Positions 9,667-19,075 are shown, counted from the first letter of the stretch. The stretch is 64,000 nucleotides of DNA from Streptomyces sp. CG 926 (GCF_003148825.1 NZ_QGGZ01000003.1:62001-126000), one strand, 5' to 3'. Notes: generated by a model not told the origin, from the letters alone. A program made the numbers and translations.

Positions 9667-10161
9667 GTGGAGTTCGACGTCACCATCGAGATCCCCAAGG
9701 GTTCGCGGAACAAGTACGAGGTGGACCACGAGACCGGCCGGATCCGTCTGGACCGTCGCCTCTTCACCTCGACCAGCTACCCGGCCGACTACGGCTTCGT
9801 CGAGAACACCCTCGGCGAGGACGGCGACCCGCTGGACGCGCTGGTCATCCTCGACGAGCCGACCTTCCCGGGTTGCCTGATCAAGTGCCGCGCCATCGGC
9901 ATGTTCAACATGACGGACGAGGCGGGCGGCGACGCCAAGCTGCTCTGCGTGCCGGCCTCCGACCCGCGTGTCGAGCACCTGCGCGACATCCACCACGTCT
10001 CCGAGTTCGACCGCCTGGAGATCCAGCACTTCTTCGAGGTCTACAAGGACCTGGAGCCGGGCAAGTCCGTCGAGGGCGCGAACTGGGTCGGCCGCACCGA
10101 GGCCGAGGCCGAGATCGAGGCCTCGTTCAAGCGCCTGGAGGCGCAGGGCGGCCACCACTGA
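9667..10161 (+). CDS. ppa: inorganic pyrophosphatase
   Basis: Hydrolyses pyrophosphate from biosynthetic reactions in the cytoplasm. The 164-residue product has the family-I core with [17 protein letters not shown], the metal-binding [11 protein letters not shown], the KLLCVP segment and the C-terminal [12 protein letters not shown]. The GTG at 9667 is preceded by a strong GGAGGAG ten bases upstream and gives [12 protein letters not shown]. Earlier in-frame starts would add a non-conserved N-terminus. It is monocistronic, bounded by a hairpin downstream. Confidence 0.95.
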   Translation: MEFDVTIEIPKGSRNKYEVDHETGRIRLDRRLFTSTSYPADYGFVENTLGEDGDPLDALVILDEPTFPGCLIKCRAIGMFNMTDEAGGDAKLLCVPASDPRVEHLRDIHHVSEFDRLEIQHFFEVYKDLEPGKSVEGANWVGRTEAEAEIEASFKRLEAQGGHH

Positions 10162-10215
10162 GCTCGCGCTCGGCGGTGACGGGCCGGGGTGCTCCCCCGC
10201 GCCCCTCGTGACATG

Positions 10216-10248
10216 GCGGGCGGTATCCCGGACCGGGATGCCGCCCGC
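10216..10248 (+). terminator. hairpin after ppa
   Basis: GCGGGCGGTATCCCGG pairs with CCGGGATGCCGCCCGC (one mismatch) with almost no loop, 54 bases after the ppa stop. Confidence 0.6.
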
Positions 10249-10393
10249 TGTCGCGTTCTCGGACCGCTGCGACGGGCGTCACCGGGTATGCGGTGGGTGC
10301 GCGCCGGCCGTACGGCGGGTGCGCGCTGGGTGTGCGGCGGGAGGAAACGATTCCGCATACTGATACCCCGGGTGATCACGGACTGGAGGACGC

Positions 10394-12034
10394 GTGGCGG
10401 AGGCCGACGGGGCAGAGGACAGGAAGCCCCAGTCCGACGAGGCGCACAGCGCCTTCACGCCGCCGCCCGGCATGGAGCCGGACGTTTTCGAGGAGGACCA
10501 GCCCACCTCGGAATTCGCCCGTCCGGCGGGCGCCGATCCGGTGGAGCCCGAGCCCGAGGGGTCGGCCTTCGCCGCCCCGGCCACCTACCGGGCCGCGCAG
10601 TCCCCGCCCGCCTACACCCCCGGCCAAGGCTTCCCCGTCGCGCGGATGAAGGAATCGCCCTGGCAGGACCGCATGCGCACGATGCTGCGCATGCCGGTCG
10701 ACGTGCGCCCCGTACCGGAGCTCGTGCAGCGCCACAGCGAGACCGGGCCCGCCGTGGGCCGTGTGCTCGACCTGACCCTGCGCATCGGCGAGCTGCTGCT
10801 CGCGGGTGGTGAGGGCGCCGAGGACGTCGAGGCCGCGATGTTCGCGGTGGCCCGCTCGTACGGACTGGACCGCTGCGAGCCGACCGTCACCTTCACCATG
10901 CTCTCCATCACCCACCACCCCTCGCTGGTGGGCGACCCGGTCACGGCCAGCCGGACCGTGCGCCGACGCGGCACCGACTACAACCGGCTCGCGGCCGTGT
11001 TCCGGCTCGTGGACGACATCAGCGCCCACGAGATCGACGTGTCGCTGGAGGAGGCCTACCGGCGCCTCGCCGAGATCCGCCGCAACCGGCACCCCTACCC
11101 CGGCTGGATGCTCACGGCCTCCGCCGGACTGCTCGCCGGGGCCGCCTCCACGCTCGTCGGCGGCGGGGTCCTCGTCTTCGTCGCGGCTGCGATCGGCGCG
11201 GTCCTCGGTGACCGCCTGGCCTGGCTGTGCGCCGGGCGCGGGCTGCCCGAGTTCTACCAGTTCGTGGTCGCCGCGATGCCGCCGGCCGCCATCGGGGTCG
11301 CGCTCAACATGACGACGATCGACGTCAAGGCCTCCGCCGTGATCACCGGTGGGCTCTTCGCGCTGCTGCCGGGACGAGCTGTGGTCGCGGCCGTGCAGGA
11401 CGGTCTGACCGGCTACTACATCACCGCCTCCGCCCGGCTGCTGGAGGTCATGTACCTCTTCATCGGCATCATCATGGGCGTGCTGGTGGTGCTCTACGTC
11501 GGGCTGCAGTTCGACGCCTCGCCGCGCCCGGAGGAGGTCTTGCAGATCCAGCAGCGGCCGCTGATCCAGATCGCCGCCTCGATGGTGCTGGTGTTCACCT
11601 TCGCGATCCTGCTCCAGCAGGAGCGCTCCAGCGTCTGGATCGTGACGCTGAACGGCGCGGTCGCCTGGGTCACCTTCGGGGCCCTGCACTACGCGGGAGG
11701 CATTCCGCCCGTCCCGTCCACGGCCGTCGCGGCCGGGCTGGTGGGCCTGTTCGGGCAGCTCTTCTCCCGCTACCGCTTCGCCTCCGCCCTGCCGTACGTG
11801 ACGGCCGCCATCGGCCCGCTGCTGCCCGGCTCGGCGGTGTATTACGGGCTGCTGCTGATCGCCGAGAACCGGCTGAACGAGGGCCTGGGCTCGCTGGTGA
11901 ACGCCGCGGCCGTCGCGCTGGCCATCGCGATCGGGGTCAACCTCGGGTCGGAGGCCTCGCGGCTGTTCATGCGCATCCCGGGAGCCGCCAGCGCCGCCAA
12001 GCGCCGTGCGGCCAAGCGGACCCGAGGCTTCTGA
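10394..12034 (+). CDS. threonine/serine exporter family (ThrE) membrane protein
   Basis: A 546-residue integral membrane protein of the ThrE family, which exports L-threonine/L-serine in Corynebacterium; substrate here is not shown. A soluble N-terminal part (about residues 1-235) includes the conserved AAMFAVARSYGLDRCEPTVTFT region. Roughly ten hydrophobic helices follow, arranged as a ThrE (DUF1212) and a ThrE_2 (DUF3815) half. The start is GTG 10394, nine bases after GGAGGA. The C-terminus is strongly basic (AKRRAAKRTRGF). It converges with the DedA gene. Confidence 0.85.
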   Translation: MAEADGAEDRKPQSDEAHSAFTPPPGMEPDVFEEDQPTSEFARPAGADPVEPEPEGSAFAAPATYRAAQSPPAYTPGQGFPVARMKESPWQDRMRTMLRMPVDVRPVPELVQRHSETGPAVGRVLDLTLRIGELLLAGGEGAEDVEAAMFAVARSYGLDRCEPTVTFTMLSITHHPSLVGDPVTASRTVRRRGTDYNRLAAVFRLVDDISAHEIDVSLEEAYRRLAEIRRNRHPYPGWMLTASAGLLAGAASTLVGGGVLVFVAAAIGAVLGDRLAWLCAGRGLPEFYQFVVAAMPPAAIGVALNMTTIDVKASAVITGGLFALLPGRAVVAAVQDGLTGYYITASARLLEVMYLFIGIIMGVLVVLYVGLQFDASPRPEEVLQIQQRPLIQIAASMVLVFTFAILLQQERSSVWIVTLNGAVAWVTFGALHYAGGIPPVPSTAVAAGLVGLFGQLFSRYRFASALPYVTAAIGPLLPGSAVYYGLLLIAENRLNEGLGSLVNAAAVALAIAIGVNLGSEASRLFMRIPGAASAAKRRAAKRTRGF

Positions 12035-12060
12035 GCACCGACGCACCGCGTGGATGCGCT

Positions 12061-12116
12061 CGTGCGGGGCCCGTGCGGGGCCCGTACGAGACCCGTGCGT
12101 GGCCCGTACGTGTGCC
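12061..12116. repeat. five tandem ~11-base repeats in the thrE/dedA gap
   Basis: Consecutive units of the form CGTGCGGGGCC: two identical copies (12061-12071, 12072-12082), then CGTACGAGACC, CGTGCGTGGCC and CGTACGTGTGCC. The last unit forms the left arm of the hairpin at 12105-12146. Confidence 0.7.
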
Positions 12117-12146
12117 CGTACGCGGCCTGGTGCGGGCACACGTACG
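12105..12146. terminator. bidirectional hairpin between convergent genes
   Basis: A perfect 14-base inverted repeat, CGTACGTGTGCCCG and CGGGCACACGTACG, with a 14-base loop, lies between the 3' ends of the ThrE-like and DedA genes. Position and symmetry suit a two-way terminator. Confidence 0.6.
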
Positions 12147-12209
12147 CCCCGGGGCCCTTGATGGGCTCTCCGGGGCGGTACGGGCGTACGGGGGTGCTGC
12201 GGGCGGGCC

Positions 12210-12911
12210 TCAGCGCTTGGCGTGGCGGCCGCGCGCGCCCGGGGCCTGCGGGGCGGAACCGTCGACCACGGCCTCGGCGGACTCGGCGGCCGCCTTGCCC
12301 TCCTTGCGGGCCTTCAGCACCTCGAAGATCACCGGGATGACCGAGATCAGGACGATGCCCACCAGGATCGGCTCGACGTTCGTCTTGATGAACTCGATCT
12401 GTCCGAGCCAGTAGCCGGCGAGCGTGACGCCCGCACCCCAGCCGATGCCGCCGATGACGTTGTAGGTCAGGAAGGTGCGGTACTTCATCGTGCCGGCGCC
12501 CGCGACCATCGGGGCGAAGGTGCGGATGATCGGCACGAAGCGGGCGAGCACGATGGCCTTCGGGCCGTGCTTGTCCATGAACTCGTGCGCCTTGTCCAGG
12601 TTCTCCCGCTTGAAGAGCTTGGACTTCGGGCGGTTGAAGAGCTTCGGCCCGAAGAACTTGCCGATCATGTATCCGACCTGGTCACCGATGATGGCGGCGG
12701 CCACGATCAGGGTGCAGACCAGCCACAGCGGCTGCTTGATGTACTGCCCGTCCGCGACCAGCAGACCCGCCGTGAACAGCAGGGAGTCACCGGGAAGGAA
12801 GGCGAAGAGTCCCGATTCGGCGAAGACGATGACCAGGATGCCGATCAGACCGAAGTGCGAGATCAGGTAGTCCGGGGACAGCCACTGTGGGCCGAGCGCA
12901 AGCGTATACAC
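12210..12911 (-). CDS. DedA family membrane protein
   Basis: A 233-residue DedA/SNARE-associated (VTT) protein; family members act as lipid flippases or affect envelope homeostasis. The signature FAESGLFAFLPGDSLLFTAGLL, GDQVGYMIGKFFG and the FARFVP-type motif LARFVPIIRTFAPMVAGAGTM are all present, with four to five membrane helices and a charged tail. A TTG at 12971 is in frame but has no ribosome site. GTG 12911 follows AGGAGA and is preferred, though the spacing is long, so the start is uncertain. Confidence 0.85.
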   Translation of the reverse strand: MYTLALGPQWLSPDYLISHFGLIGILVIVFAESGLFAFLPGDSLLFTAGLLVADGQYIKQPLWLVCTLIVAAAIIGDQVGYMIGKFFGPKLFNRPKSKLFKRENLDKAHEFMDKHGPKAIVLARFVPIIRTFAPMVAGAGTMKYRTFLTYNVIGGIGWGAGVTLAGYWLGQIEFIKTNVEPILVGIVLISVIPVIFEVLKARKEGKAAAESAEAVVDGSAPQAPGARGRHAKR

Positions 12912-12978
12912 GGGTTCCGGGCTCTCCTGGATCGGGGGGCGTAAGGCGGAAGGAGCGGTTTCAATTATCAACGCACAC

Positions 12979-13012
12979 GACCCCCGCCCGGTTCCAGGGA
13001 CCGGAGGGGGTC
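12979..13012 (-). terminator. hairpin after the TipA-like regulator
   Basis: GACCCCCGCCCGGT pairs imperfectly with ACCGGAGGGGGTC around CCAGG, 18 bases downstream of the regulator stop and upstream of the DedA start. Confidence 0.5.
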
Positions 13013-13030
13013 GCGCGGGTGATCATCCGG

Positions 13031-13789
13031 CTACGCCTTGCGCACCGCGTTCGCCAGGATCGCGTCCCTGACGTAGACCGCGAGGCCCGGCCGGACGGCC
13101 TCGTAGTACTGCGTGAACCGCTCGTCCGCGACGTACATCTCGCCGAGGCAGGTGTGGACCTCGTAGGTGCAGAAGTAGTAGCTGCCGTTGATCCAGCCGC
13201 GGTGCTCCTCGGCGAGGTCCATGGCCTCCTCGCACTCCGCGGGCGCGCCGGAGGCCAGCAGGTCCGCGAACCGCCGGTTGATCCCCTCGGCCTGTGCCTG
13301 GACCCGCTGCCAGTCCTCCTTGGTGTACGAGGCGGTCCGGCGCGCCGACTCCTTGTACGCGTCCGTTCCGCCCCAGCGGCGCTGCGCCTCCTCGGCGTGC
13401 TCGTCGGGATCGAAGTCACCGAAGACCTCGAACTTCTCCTCGGGCGTGAGGTTGATGCCCATCTTCTTCGCCTCCATGGCGTGCTCGACGGCCTTGGCCA
13501 TCTGCTGGAGCCGGTCGATCCGGTCGGTCAGCAGGGCATGCTGCCGGCGCAGATGCTCCCGCTGATCGGTCTCCGGGTCGTCCAGCAGGACCGCGACCTC
13601 GTCGAGGGGGAAGCCGAGCTCCCGGTAGAACAGGATCCGCTGCAGCCGGTCCAGGTCGGCGTCGTCGTACCGCCGGTGTCCCGCGTGGCTGCGGCCGCTC
13701 GGTGAGAGCAGCCCGATCTCGTCGTAGTGGTGCAGGGTGCGCACGGTGACCGCGGCGAAGCCGGCGACCTGGCCCACGGAGTAGCTCAT
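13031..13789 (-). CDS. MerR-family regulator with TipAS-like effector domain
   Basis: A 252-residue transcription factor. Residues 1-70 are a MerR winged helix (YSVGQVAGFAAVTVRTLHHYDEIGLL, then GHRRYDDADLDRLQRILFYRELGFPLDEV). A coiled-coil dimer helix follows (about 75-115). The rest is a TipAS-type domain rich in aromatics and ending EVHTCLGEMYVADERFTQYYE, which in TipAL binds thiopeptide drugs. Methionine at 13789 is preferred to an in-frame GTG at 13822 that lacks a ribosome site. It lies just downstream of an ABC exporter on the same strand, so it may sense a compound that the exporter handles; that link is inference. Confidence 0.9.
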   Translation of the reverse strand: MSYSVGQVAGFAAVTVRTLHHYDEIGLLSPSGRSHAGHRRYDDADLDRLQRILFYRELGFPLDEVAVLLDDPETDQREHLRRQHALLTDRIDRLQQMAKAVEHAMEAKKMGINLTPEEKFEVFGDFDPDEHAEEAQRRWGGTDAYKESARRTASYTKEDWQRVQAQAEGINRRFADLLASGAPAECEEAMDLAEEHRGWINGSYYFCTYEVHTCLGEMYVADERFTQYYEAVRPGLAVYVRDAILANAVRKA

Positions 13790-13865
13790 CTCTTCCGCCC
13801 TCTGGTCGGGTACGCCCTTCACTGTGGTCCCTCACGTGGCGTGAGGTGCAAGTCCGCTCCGGCGG

Positions 13866-14648
13866 CTACCGGCTCAGGCCCCGGAATCTGCCCACCGCCA
13901 GCGGGAAGAAGACCGCCAGTAGCAGGACCGGCCAGCCGACGGCGAGCAACGCCGCGTGGTCACCGGCCCACGAGCCGCCGGCCGCGGCGGGGTTGTCGAA
14001 CAGGTCGCGGACCGCCGTCGCCGTCGCCGACATCGGGTTCCATTCCACCACCGTCCCCAGCCAGCCCGGCATGGCCTCCGGTGTGGCGAAGGCGTTGGAG
14101 AGGAAGCCCACCGGCCACACCAGGATCTGCACCGCCTGCACCATCTCCGGACGGCCCGCGACCATGCCGAGGTAGATGCCGATCCACAGCATCGCCAGGC
14201 GCAGCAGCAGGAGCAGCGCGAAGGCCGCCAGGGTGGCTGCGGGCGAGCCGTGCGGGCGCCAGCCCAGCAGCAGGCCGACGCCCGCGAGGACGACCAGGCC
14301 CAGTGCCGACTGGACCATGTCCGCCACGCTGCGGCCGACCAGGACCGCCGCGGAGGACATCGGCATGGCGCGGAACCGGTCGATCACCCCCTTGCCGAGG
14401 TCCTGGGTGACGGCGGTCATCGTCGCCTCCAGGCCGAAGGCCATGGTCAGCGCGAGCATCCCGGGCACCAGGAACTCCACGTACTCGCCGTCGATCCCGC
14501 GGCCGCCGCCGATGAGGAAGCCGAACATCAGCAGCAGCATCACCGGGAAAGCCAGTCCGACGACCATCTGGACCGGCCGCCGGCCCCAGTGCGCGAACTC
14601 GCGCCGGGTCATCGTCCAGGAGTCCGAGACCACCCATGCGGCGCTCAT
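13866..14648 (-). CDS. ABC-2 type transporter permease (DrrB-like)
   Basis: A 260-residue membrane subunit with six predicted helices, the first at about residues 28-48. The ABC-2 region runs through [36 protein letters not shown], and the C-terminal helix is followed by a basic RFRGLSR tail. Its ATG overlaps the ATPase stop in an ATGA, so the two subunits are coupled. Together they resemble daunorubicin-type DrrAB exporters; the substrate is unknown. Confidence 0.9.
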   Translation of the reverse strand: MSAAWVVSDSWTMTRREFAHWGRRPVQMVVGLAFPVMLLLMFGFLIGGGRGIDGEYVEFLVPGMLALTMAFGLEATMTAVTQDLGKGVIDRFRAMPMSSAAVLVGRSVADMVQSALGLVVLAGVGLLLGWRPHGSPAATLAAFALLLLLRLAMLWIGIYLGMVAGRPEMVQAVQILVWPVGFLSNAFATPEAMPGWLGTVVEWNPMSATATAVRDLFDNPAAAGGSWAGDHAALLAVGWPVLLLAVFFPLAVGRFRGLSR

Positions 14649-15580
14649 GCGGCCACCTCCGTGGCGTCCTCGCGGTCGGTCAGGTGCAGGAAGACCTCGT
14701 CGAGCGTGGGGCGGCGGACCGCGACGTCGAGCGCCTCGATACCGGCCCCTTCCAGTGCGCGCAGGGTCAGGGTCAGGCCCGCCGTCCGGTCCGCCACCGG
14801 GAAGCTCAGGGTCAGGGACTCCGGATCCACGGTCGGGTCCGGCAGCAGCCGCGCCGCCTGCGCCACTCGCGCCGCGTCCCGCAGGACCACGACGATCCGG
14901 TCCGCCCCGACCAGGGCCTTCAGCTCGTCGGCCGTGCCCTCGGCCGCCACCCGGCCCGCGTCGAACAGCGTGATGCGGTCGGCCAGCTGGTCGGCCTCCT
15001 CCAGGTACTGCGTGGTCAGCAGGACGGTGGTGCCGCCGCCCACCAGGGAGCGGACCGCGCTCCACACCTCGGCGCGGCCGCGCGGATCGAGCCCGGTGGT
15101 GGGCTCGTCGAGGAAGAGCACCTGCGGGTCGGTGATCAGGGACGCCGCGAGGTCGAGCCGGCGGCGCATGCCGCCGCTGTACTGCTTCACCGGCTTGCGG
15201 CCGGTGTCCGCGAGGCCGAAGCGGTCCAGCAGTTCGTCGGCCCGCAGTGCGGCCCGCCGCGCGCCGAGGTGGTGGAGCCGGCCGAACATCTCCAGGTTCT
15301 GCCGTCCGGCCAGGTCCTCGTCGAGCGCCGCGTGCTGGCCGAGCAGCCCGATCCGGGCGCGGACGGCCGGCGCCTGGGTGCGTACGTCGTGGCCGGCGAC
15401 CCGGACCACGCCCTCGTCGTGCCGCAGCAGGGTGCTCATGATGCGCACCGCCGTGGTCTTTCCGGCTCCGTTGGGCCCGAGCACGGCGTGCACCGTGCCG
15501 GGCTTCACCTCCAGGTCGAGCCCCGCCAGCGCGGGCTTGTCGCCGTACCGCTTGTGGACACCTTCGACGAAGATCGCCAA
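14645..15580 (-). CDS. ABC transporter ATP-binding protein (DrrA-like)
   Basis: A 311-residue ATPase with Walker [11 protein letters not shown]-loop [11 protein letters not shown], signature [12 protein letters not shown], Walker [13 protein letters not shown] and the H/Q-loop position [10 protein letters not shown], where a glutamine replaces the switch histidine as in the DrrA subfamily. The C-terminal DUF4162-like region ends [13 protein letters not shown]. The start chosen is TTG 15580, seven bases after GGAGG; the longer in-frame start at 15601 would place that ribosome site inside the gene. Two palindromes upstream suggest PadR control. Confidence 0.92.
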   Translation of the reverse strand: MAIFVEGVHKRYGDKPALAGLDLEVKPGTVHAVLGPNGAGKTTAVRIMSTLLRHDEGVVRVAGHDVRTQAPAVRARIGLLGQHAALDEDLAGRQNLEMFGRLHHLGARRAALRADELLDRFGLADTGRKPVKQYSGGMRRRLDLAASLITDPQVLFLDEPTTGLDPRGRAEVWSAVRSLVGGGTTVLLTTQYLEEADQLADRITLFDAGRVAAEGTADELKALVGADRIVVVLRDAARVAQAARLLPDPTVDPESLTLSFPVADRTAGLTLTLRALEGAGIEALDVAVRRPTLDEVFLHLTDREDATEVAA

Positions 15581-15594
15581 AACCGCTCCTCCGG

Positions 15595-15660
15595 TAATCA
15601 AATTTGAGTAGCTGGGGGCGCCAAGGTAATGCCCGCCTTCCGGCTAGTCAAACTTGATTA
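15595..15660. promoter_or_regulatory. paired operator-like palindromes between padR and the ABC genes
   Basis: TAATCAAATTTGAGTA (15595-15610) and TAGTCAAACTTGATTA (15645-15660) share the dyad TCAAA-N-TTGA type core. Their centres are 50 bases apart, about five helical turns, so they lie on one DNA face. The first is 15 bases before the ATPase TTG start; the second overlaps the PadR stop codon. They stand out as AT-rich in GC-rich DNA. PadR proteins bind such dyads, so autoregulated repression of the exporter is the likely role. Confidence 0.6.
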
Positions 15661-16287
15661 CGCATCCTGGTGCGCGGCGTACGGATTCTCCTGGCCGTCC
15701 GCGAGGACCCCCACGAACGGAGCGCCGCCCTCACCGGCGAAGGAGTACGCGCCGCCCTCGATCCGGGCGACCAGCCCGCGCGTCCACTCCGCCTCGGCAT
15801 CCGCGGAGTGGACCCACATGTGCATGATCTCGCCGATGTGGCCCAGCGCCTCCGGGCCGCCCTCCGGCGTGTAGTAGTCCGTCACCGACGACCGCCAGAG
15901 CGCCAGCTTCGCCATCCGCTCCCGGAGCAGCGCGAGCACCTCCGCCCGCGGCAGATCGACCATGAAGCCGATCGCCGCGGACAGCACGTCCGTCTTCTGG
16001 TCGTACGCCGCGAGGGCCTCGCGCAGCAGCCGGAAGTACTCCTCACGGCCCGCGTCCGTCACCTCGTACTCGGTGCGCGGGGGCCCGCCCGCCGCGCTCG
16101 GCGCCACCTCGTGCGCGTGCAGGACGCCTTGCTTCGCCATCTGCTTGAGCGCGTGGTAGATCGATCCGGGCTTGGTGTTCGACCACTCGTGGGCGCCCCA
16201 GTACTCCAGGTCGTTGCGTACCTGGTACCCGTGGGCCCGCCCGTGCTGGCGGACCGCACCGAGGACAAGAAGCCGGATCGCTGACAT
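15658..16287 (-). CDS. PadR-family transcriptional regulator
   Basis: A 209-residue repressor with the PadR winged helix at residues 1-95 (LLVLGAVRQHGRAHGYQVRNDLEYWG, then GSIYHALKQMAKQGVL and the wing RTEYEVTDAGREEYFRLL). A C-terminal helical domain of the Vir_act_alpha type (about 100-180) should make the dimer. It is the first gene of a padR-ABC ATPase-permease group, with only 77 bases between it and the ATPase, where two palindromes lie. Drug-responsive PadR/ABC pairs are a known arrangement. Confidence 0.9.
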   Translation of the reverse strand: MSAIRLLVLGAVRQHGRAHGYQVRNDLEYWGAHEWSNTKPGSIYHALKQMAKQGVLHAHEVAPSAAGGPPRTEYEVTDAGREEYFRLLREALAAYDQKTDVLSAAIGFMVDLPRAEVLALLRERMAKLALWRSSVTDYYTPEGGPEALGHIGEIMHMWVHSADAEAEWTRGLVARIEGGAYSFAGEGGAPFVGVLADGQENPYAAHQDA

Positions 16288-16310
16288 GGGGCCAGGCTAC
16301 TCACCCACGT

Positions 16311-16823
16311 TCAGCCCATGGCGCGGGTGCCGTCCAGGGACTCCCGGACGATGTCCGCGTGACCCGCGTGCCGGGCGAACTCCTCCACCAGGTGCAGGAG
16401 CATCCAGCGCATCGAGACCTTGGTGTCCTTGGGGAACCAGGGCGCCGGCGGCAGCGGGAAGGTGTCGTCCAGGCTCGGGACGGAGGCGACGAAGGCCGCC
16501 GTCTGCTGCGCGACCTCGTCCCAGAAGGCGAGCACCGACGGGATGGACTCGCCGTCGACCAGGCGGAAGGCCTCACCCCAGGTCTCCTGGGTACGCGCCC
16601 GCTCGTTCGGTGCCTGCTGCGCCAGGCGCAGCCAGTTCAGCTCGACCTCGGCCACGTGCTTGAGCAGACCGGACAGGTTGAGCTCGCTGACGCTGGGGCG
16701 GCTCGCGGCCTGCTCCTCGCTGAGCCCGAGGAGCGATTCGCGGATCGCCGTGCGCTGGGCTTCGACGAAGGCGAGGAGAGTGCCGCGCTCGTCGCCGGGG
16801 ACTTCGGTGGAGATCTGAGCCAT
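16311..16823 (-). CDS. DinB family protein (DUF664)
   Basis: A 170-residue four-helix-bundle protein of the DinB/YfiT superfamily. Possible metal ligands are the histidine in LLKHVAEVELNW and the two in EFARHAGHADIVRE, the usual three-histidine pattern. Relatives include bacillithiol- and mycothiol-dependent S-transferases, so a thiol-transfer role is possible, but the substrate is unknown. It is separated from the upstream PBP gene by a strong hairpin and has its own promoter or none visible. Confidence 0.8.
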   Translation of the reverse strand: MAQISTEVPGDERGTLLAFVEAQRTAIRESLLGLSEEQAASRPSVSELNLSGLLKHVAEVELNWLRLAQQAPNERARTQETWGEAFRLVDGESIPSVLAFWDEVAQQTAAFVASVPSLDDTFPLPPAPWFPKDTKVSMRWMLLHLVEEFARHAGHADIVRESLDGTRAMG

Positions 16824-16838
16824 GACCGACCGCCTTAT

Positions 16839-16887
16839 GCGTGGGGTGTCGTGCCGGGGGGCTTCTTCCCCCCGACACGACCCACGC
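16839..16887 (-). terminator. long hairpin after the PBP2 gene
   Basis: GCGTGGG...TCGTGCCGGGGGG pairs with CCCCCCGACACGACCCACGC with a three-base bulge and one mismatch, loop CTTCTT. It is 39 bases past the PBP2 stop. Confidence 0.7.
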
Positions 16888-16926
16888 TACGCAGCATCTA
16901 GGTCAGAGCCTGTCCTCATCCGAGGT

Positions 16927-19014
16927 TCAGTTGCCTTCGATCTCGCCGTCGGGGCGGATCGCCGGCAGCGCGGTGGCGGGCTGCGGGAGCAGGGCCTTGG
17001 AGAGGTCCTGCTTGCCCGTCGGGTCGAGCCCGTACATCGCCTCGTAGATGTTGCGAACGGCCGGTCCCGAGGCGCCCGAGCCGGTGCCGCCCTGGGAGAT
17101 GGTCATGACGATCGCGTAGTCCTCGGTGTACGAGGCGAACCACGAGGTCGTCTGCTTGCCCTGGACCTCGGCCGTGCCCGTCTTGGCGTGCATCGGGATC
17201 TGCTTCTGCGGCCAGCCACCGAAGCGCCAGGCGGCGCTGCCGTTGGTGGCCACGCCGGCGAGGGCCTCGTCGATGTTGTCGCGGGTCTTCGCATCCATCG
17301 GCAGCTTGCCCGTCTCCTTGGGCGCGATCTCCTGGACCGACTTCCCGTCGGCGCTCACGATCGCCTTGCCGATGCTGGGCTGGTGCAGCGTGCCGCCGTT
17401 GGCGATGGCCGAGTAGACGGACGCCATCTGGATCGGGGTGACGAGCGTGTCGCCCTGCCCGATCGAGTAGTTGATGGCGTCACCCTCACGCATCTGGTTG
17501 CCCTGGCGGCAGTTCTCGTAGGCGATCTTCTCGGCGAAGGAGCCGTTCTTCTTGCCGTCGCGGCACCAGGCGTCCTTGTTCGCCTCGAAGAAGTCCTGCT
17601 TCCACTTGCGGTCGGGGACCCGGCCGGGGACCTCGTTCGGCAGGTCGATGCCGGTGCGCTTGCCCAGCCCGAACTCGTGGGCGGTCTTGAGGAACCAGTC
17701 CTTCGGGTCCTTCTTCGGCTTGATGCCGCCGTCCTTCTTCCACTCCTGGTCCGCGAGGGCGTAGTAGACGGTGTCGCAGGAGACCTCCAGCGCCCGACCG
17801 ATGGTGATGTCACCGTGGCCCTGGGACTCGAAGTTCGTGAAGGTCTGGCTGCCGACCGAGTACGAGCTGGGGCAGGGGTAGCGGTTGTTGAACGGGTACC
17901 CGGCGTTGACCGCGGCCGTCGAGGTGACCACCTTGAAGATGGAGCCCGGCGCCGCCTGGGCCTGGATGGCCCGGTTCAGCAGCGGGTAGTTCGACTCCTT
18001 GTCGGTGAGGCCGGCGTAGTCCTTGGCGGAGATGCCGCCCACCCAGGCGTTGGGGTCGTAGGTCGGGTTCGAGGCCATCGCCACGACCCGGCCGGTCTTG
18101 GTCTCCATCACCACGACGGCGCCCGAGTCGGCCTCGTAGTTGCGGCCGGTGTTCTTGTCGTTGACCTTGCGGGCCTCGATCATCGCGTTGTTCAGCTCGC
18201 GCTCGGCGACCGCCTGCACCCGGGAGTCGATCGAGGTCACGACGTTCGAGCCGGGCTTCGCCGGGTCGGTCTCGCCCTGGCCGATGACCCGGCCGAGGTT
18301 GTCCACCTCGTAGCGGGTGATGCCCGCCTTGCCGCGCAGCTCCTTGTCGTACGTGCGCTCCAGCCCGGAGCGGCCCACCTGGTCGGAACGCAGGTACGGC
18401 GACTCCGACTTCTTCGCCTTGGCGATCTCCTCGTCGGTGACCGGCGAGAGGTAGCCCAGCACCTGGGAGGTGTTGGCCTCGTCCGGGGCCGCGTACCGGC
18501 GCAGGGCGGTCGCCTCGGCCGTGATGCCCGGGAAGTCCTCGGGGTGCTCGCGGATCTGCAGGGCCTGCTCGGTGGTGGCCTGGTTGCTGACCGGGATCGG
18601 CTGGTAGGGGGAACCGTTCCAACAGGGCTGCTTGGTCTTGGCGTCGCAGAGCCGGACCTTGTCGATGACCTCCTGGGGATCCGTGCCCAGCACCTCGGCG
18701 AGCCGGGTCAGCACGGACCGGCCCTTGTCCTTCATGGTCAGCAGCTCGGTGCGGCTGGCGGAGACCACGAGGTGGGTCGCGTTGTCGGCGAGCGGCACCC
18801 CGCGCGAGTCCAGGATCGAGCCGCGCACGGCGGGCTGGACCACCTGCTGGACGTGGTTGTTCTTCGCCTCGTCCGTGTACTCCGAGCCATTGCGTATCTG
18901 GAGGTACCACAGGCGTCCGCCCAGCGTGAGCAACAGTGAGAAGACCACGATCTGGATGACGACGAGCCGGTTCTGGACCCGAGGGGTCCGGCCGGTCTCC
19001 GGTATGTTGCTCAA
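16927..19014 (-). CDS. penicillin-binding protein 2 (class B transpeptidase)
   Basis: Cross-links peptidoglycan outside the membrane, normally with a SEDS glycosyltransferase. The 695-residue protein has one membrane anchor (about 17-37), a PBP dimerisation domain starting PAVRGSILDSRG, and transpeptidase motifs Ser358-x-x-Lys361 (PGSIFK), Ser412-Cys-Asp414 and Lys611-Thr-Gly. An insertion around residues 473-507 carries two cysteines (AWCRDG and ENCRQG) that could pair; such inserts are common in actinobacterial PBP2s. It is monocistronic, with a hairpin downstream. Streptomyces genomes carry several paralogues, so no symbol is assigned. Confidence 0.93.
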   Translation of the reverse strand: MSNIPETGRTPRVQNRLVVIQIVVFSLLLTLGGRLWYLQIRNGSEYTDEAKNNHVQQVVQPAVRGSILDSRGVPLADNATHLVVSASRTELLTMKDKGRSVLTRLAEVLGTDPQEVIDKVRLCDAKTKQPCWNGSPYQPIPVSNQATTEQALQIREHPEDFPGITAEATALRRYAAPDEANTSQVLGYLSPVTDEEIAKAKKSESPYLRSDQVGRSGLERTYDKELRGKAGITRYEVDNLGRVIGQGETDPAKPGSNVVTSIDSRVQAVAERELNNAMIEARKVNDKNTGRNYEADSGAVVVMETKTGRVVAMASNPTYDPNAWVGGISAKDYAGLTDKESNYPLLNRAIQAQAAPGSIFKVVTSTAAVNAGYPFNNRYPCPSSYSVGSQTFTNFESQGHGDITIGRALEVSCDTVYYALADQEWKKDGGIKPKKDPKDWFLKTAHEFGLGKRTGIDLPNEVPGRVPDRKWKQDFFEANKDAWCRDGKKNGSFAEKIAYENCRQGNQMREGDAINYSIGQGDTLVTPIQMASVYSAIANGGTLHQPSIGKAIVSADGKSVQEIAPKETGKLPMDAKTRDNIDEALAGVATNGSAAWRFGGWPQKQIPMHAKTGTAEVQGKQTTSWFASYTEDYAIVMTISQGGTGSGASGPAVRNIYEAMYGLDPTGKQDLSKALLPQPATALPAIRPDGEIEGN

Positions 19015-19075
19015 CTCGATCTCCCCCGGGCGGCTGCCTACGCCCGGCCGAGTCTAGGGGGACGACCTGTGAGAC

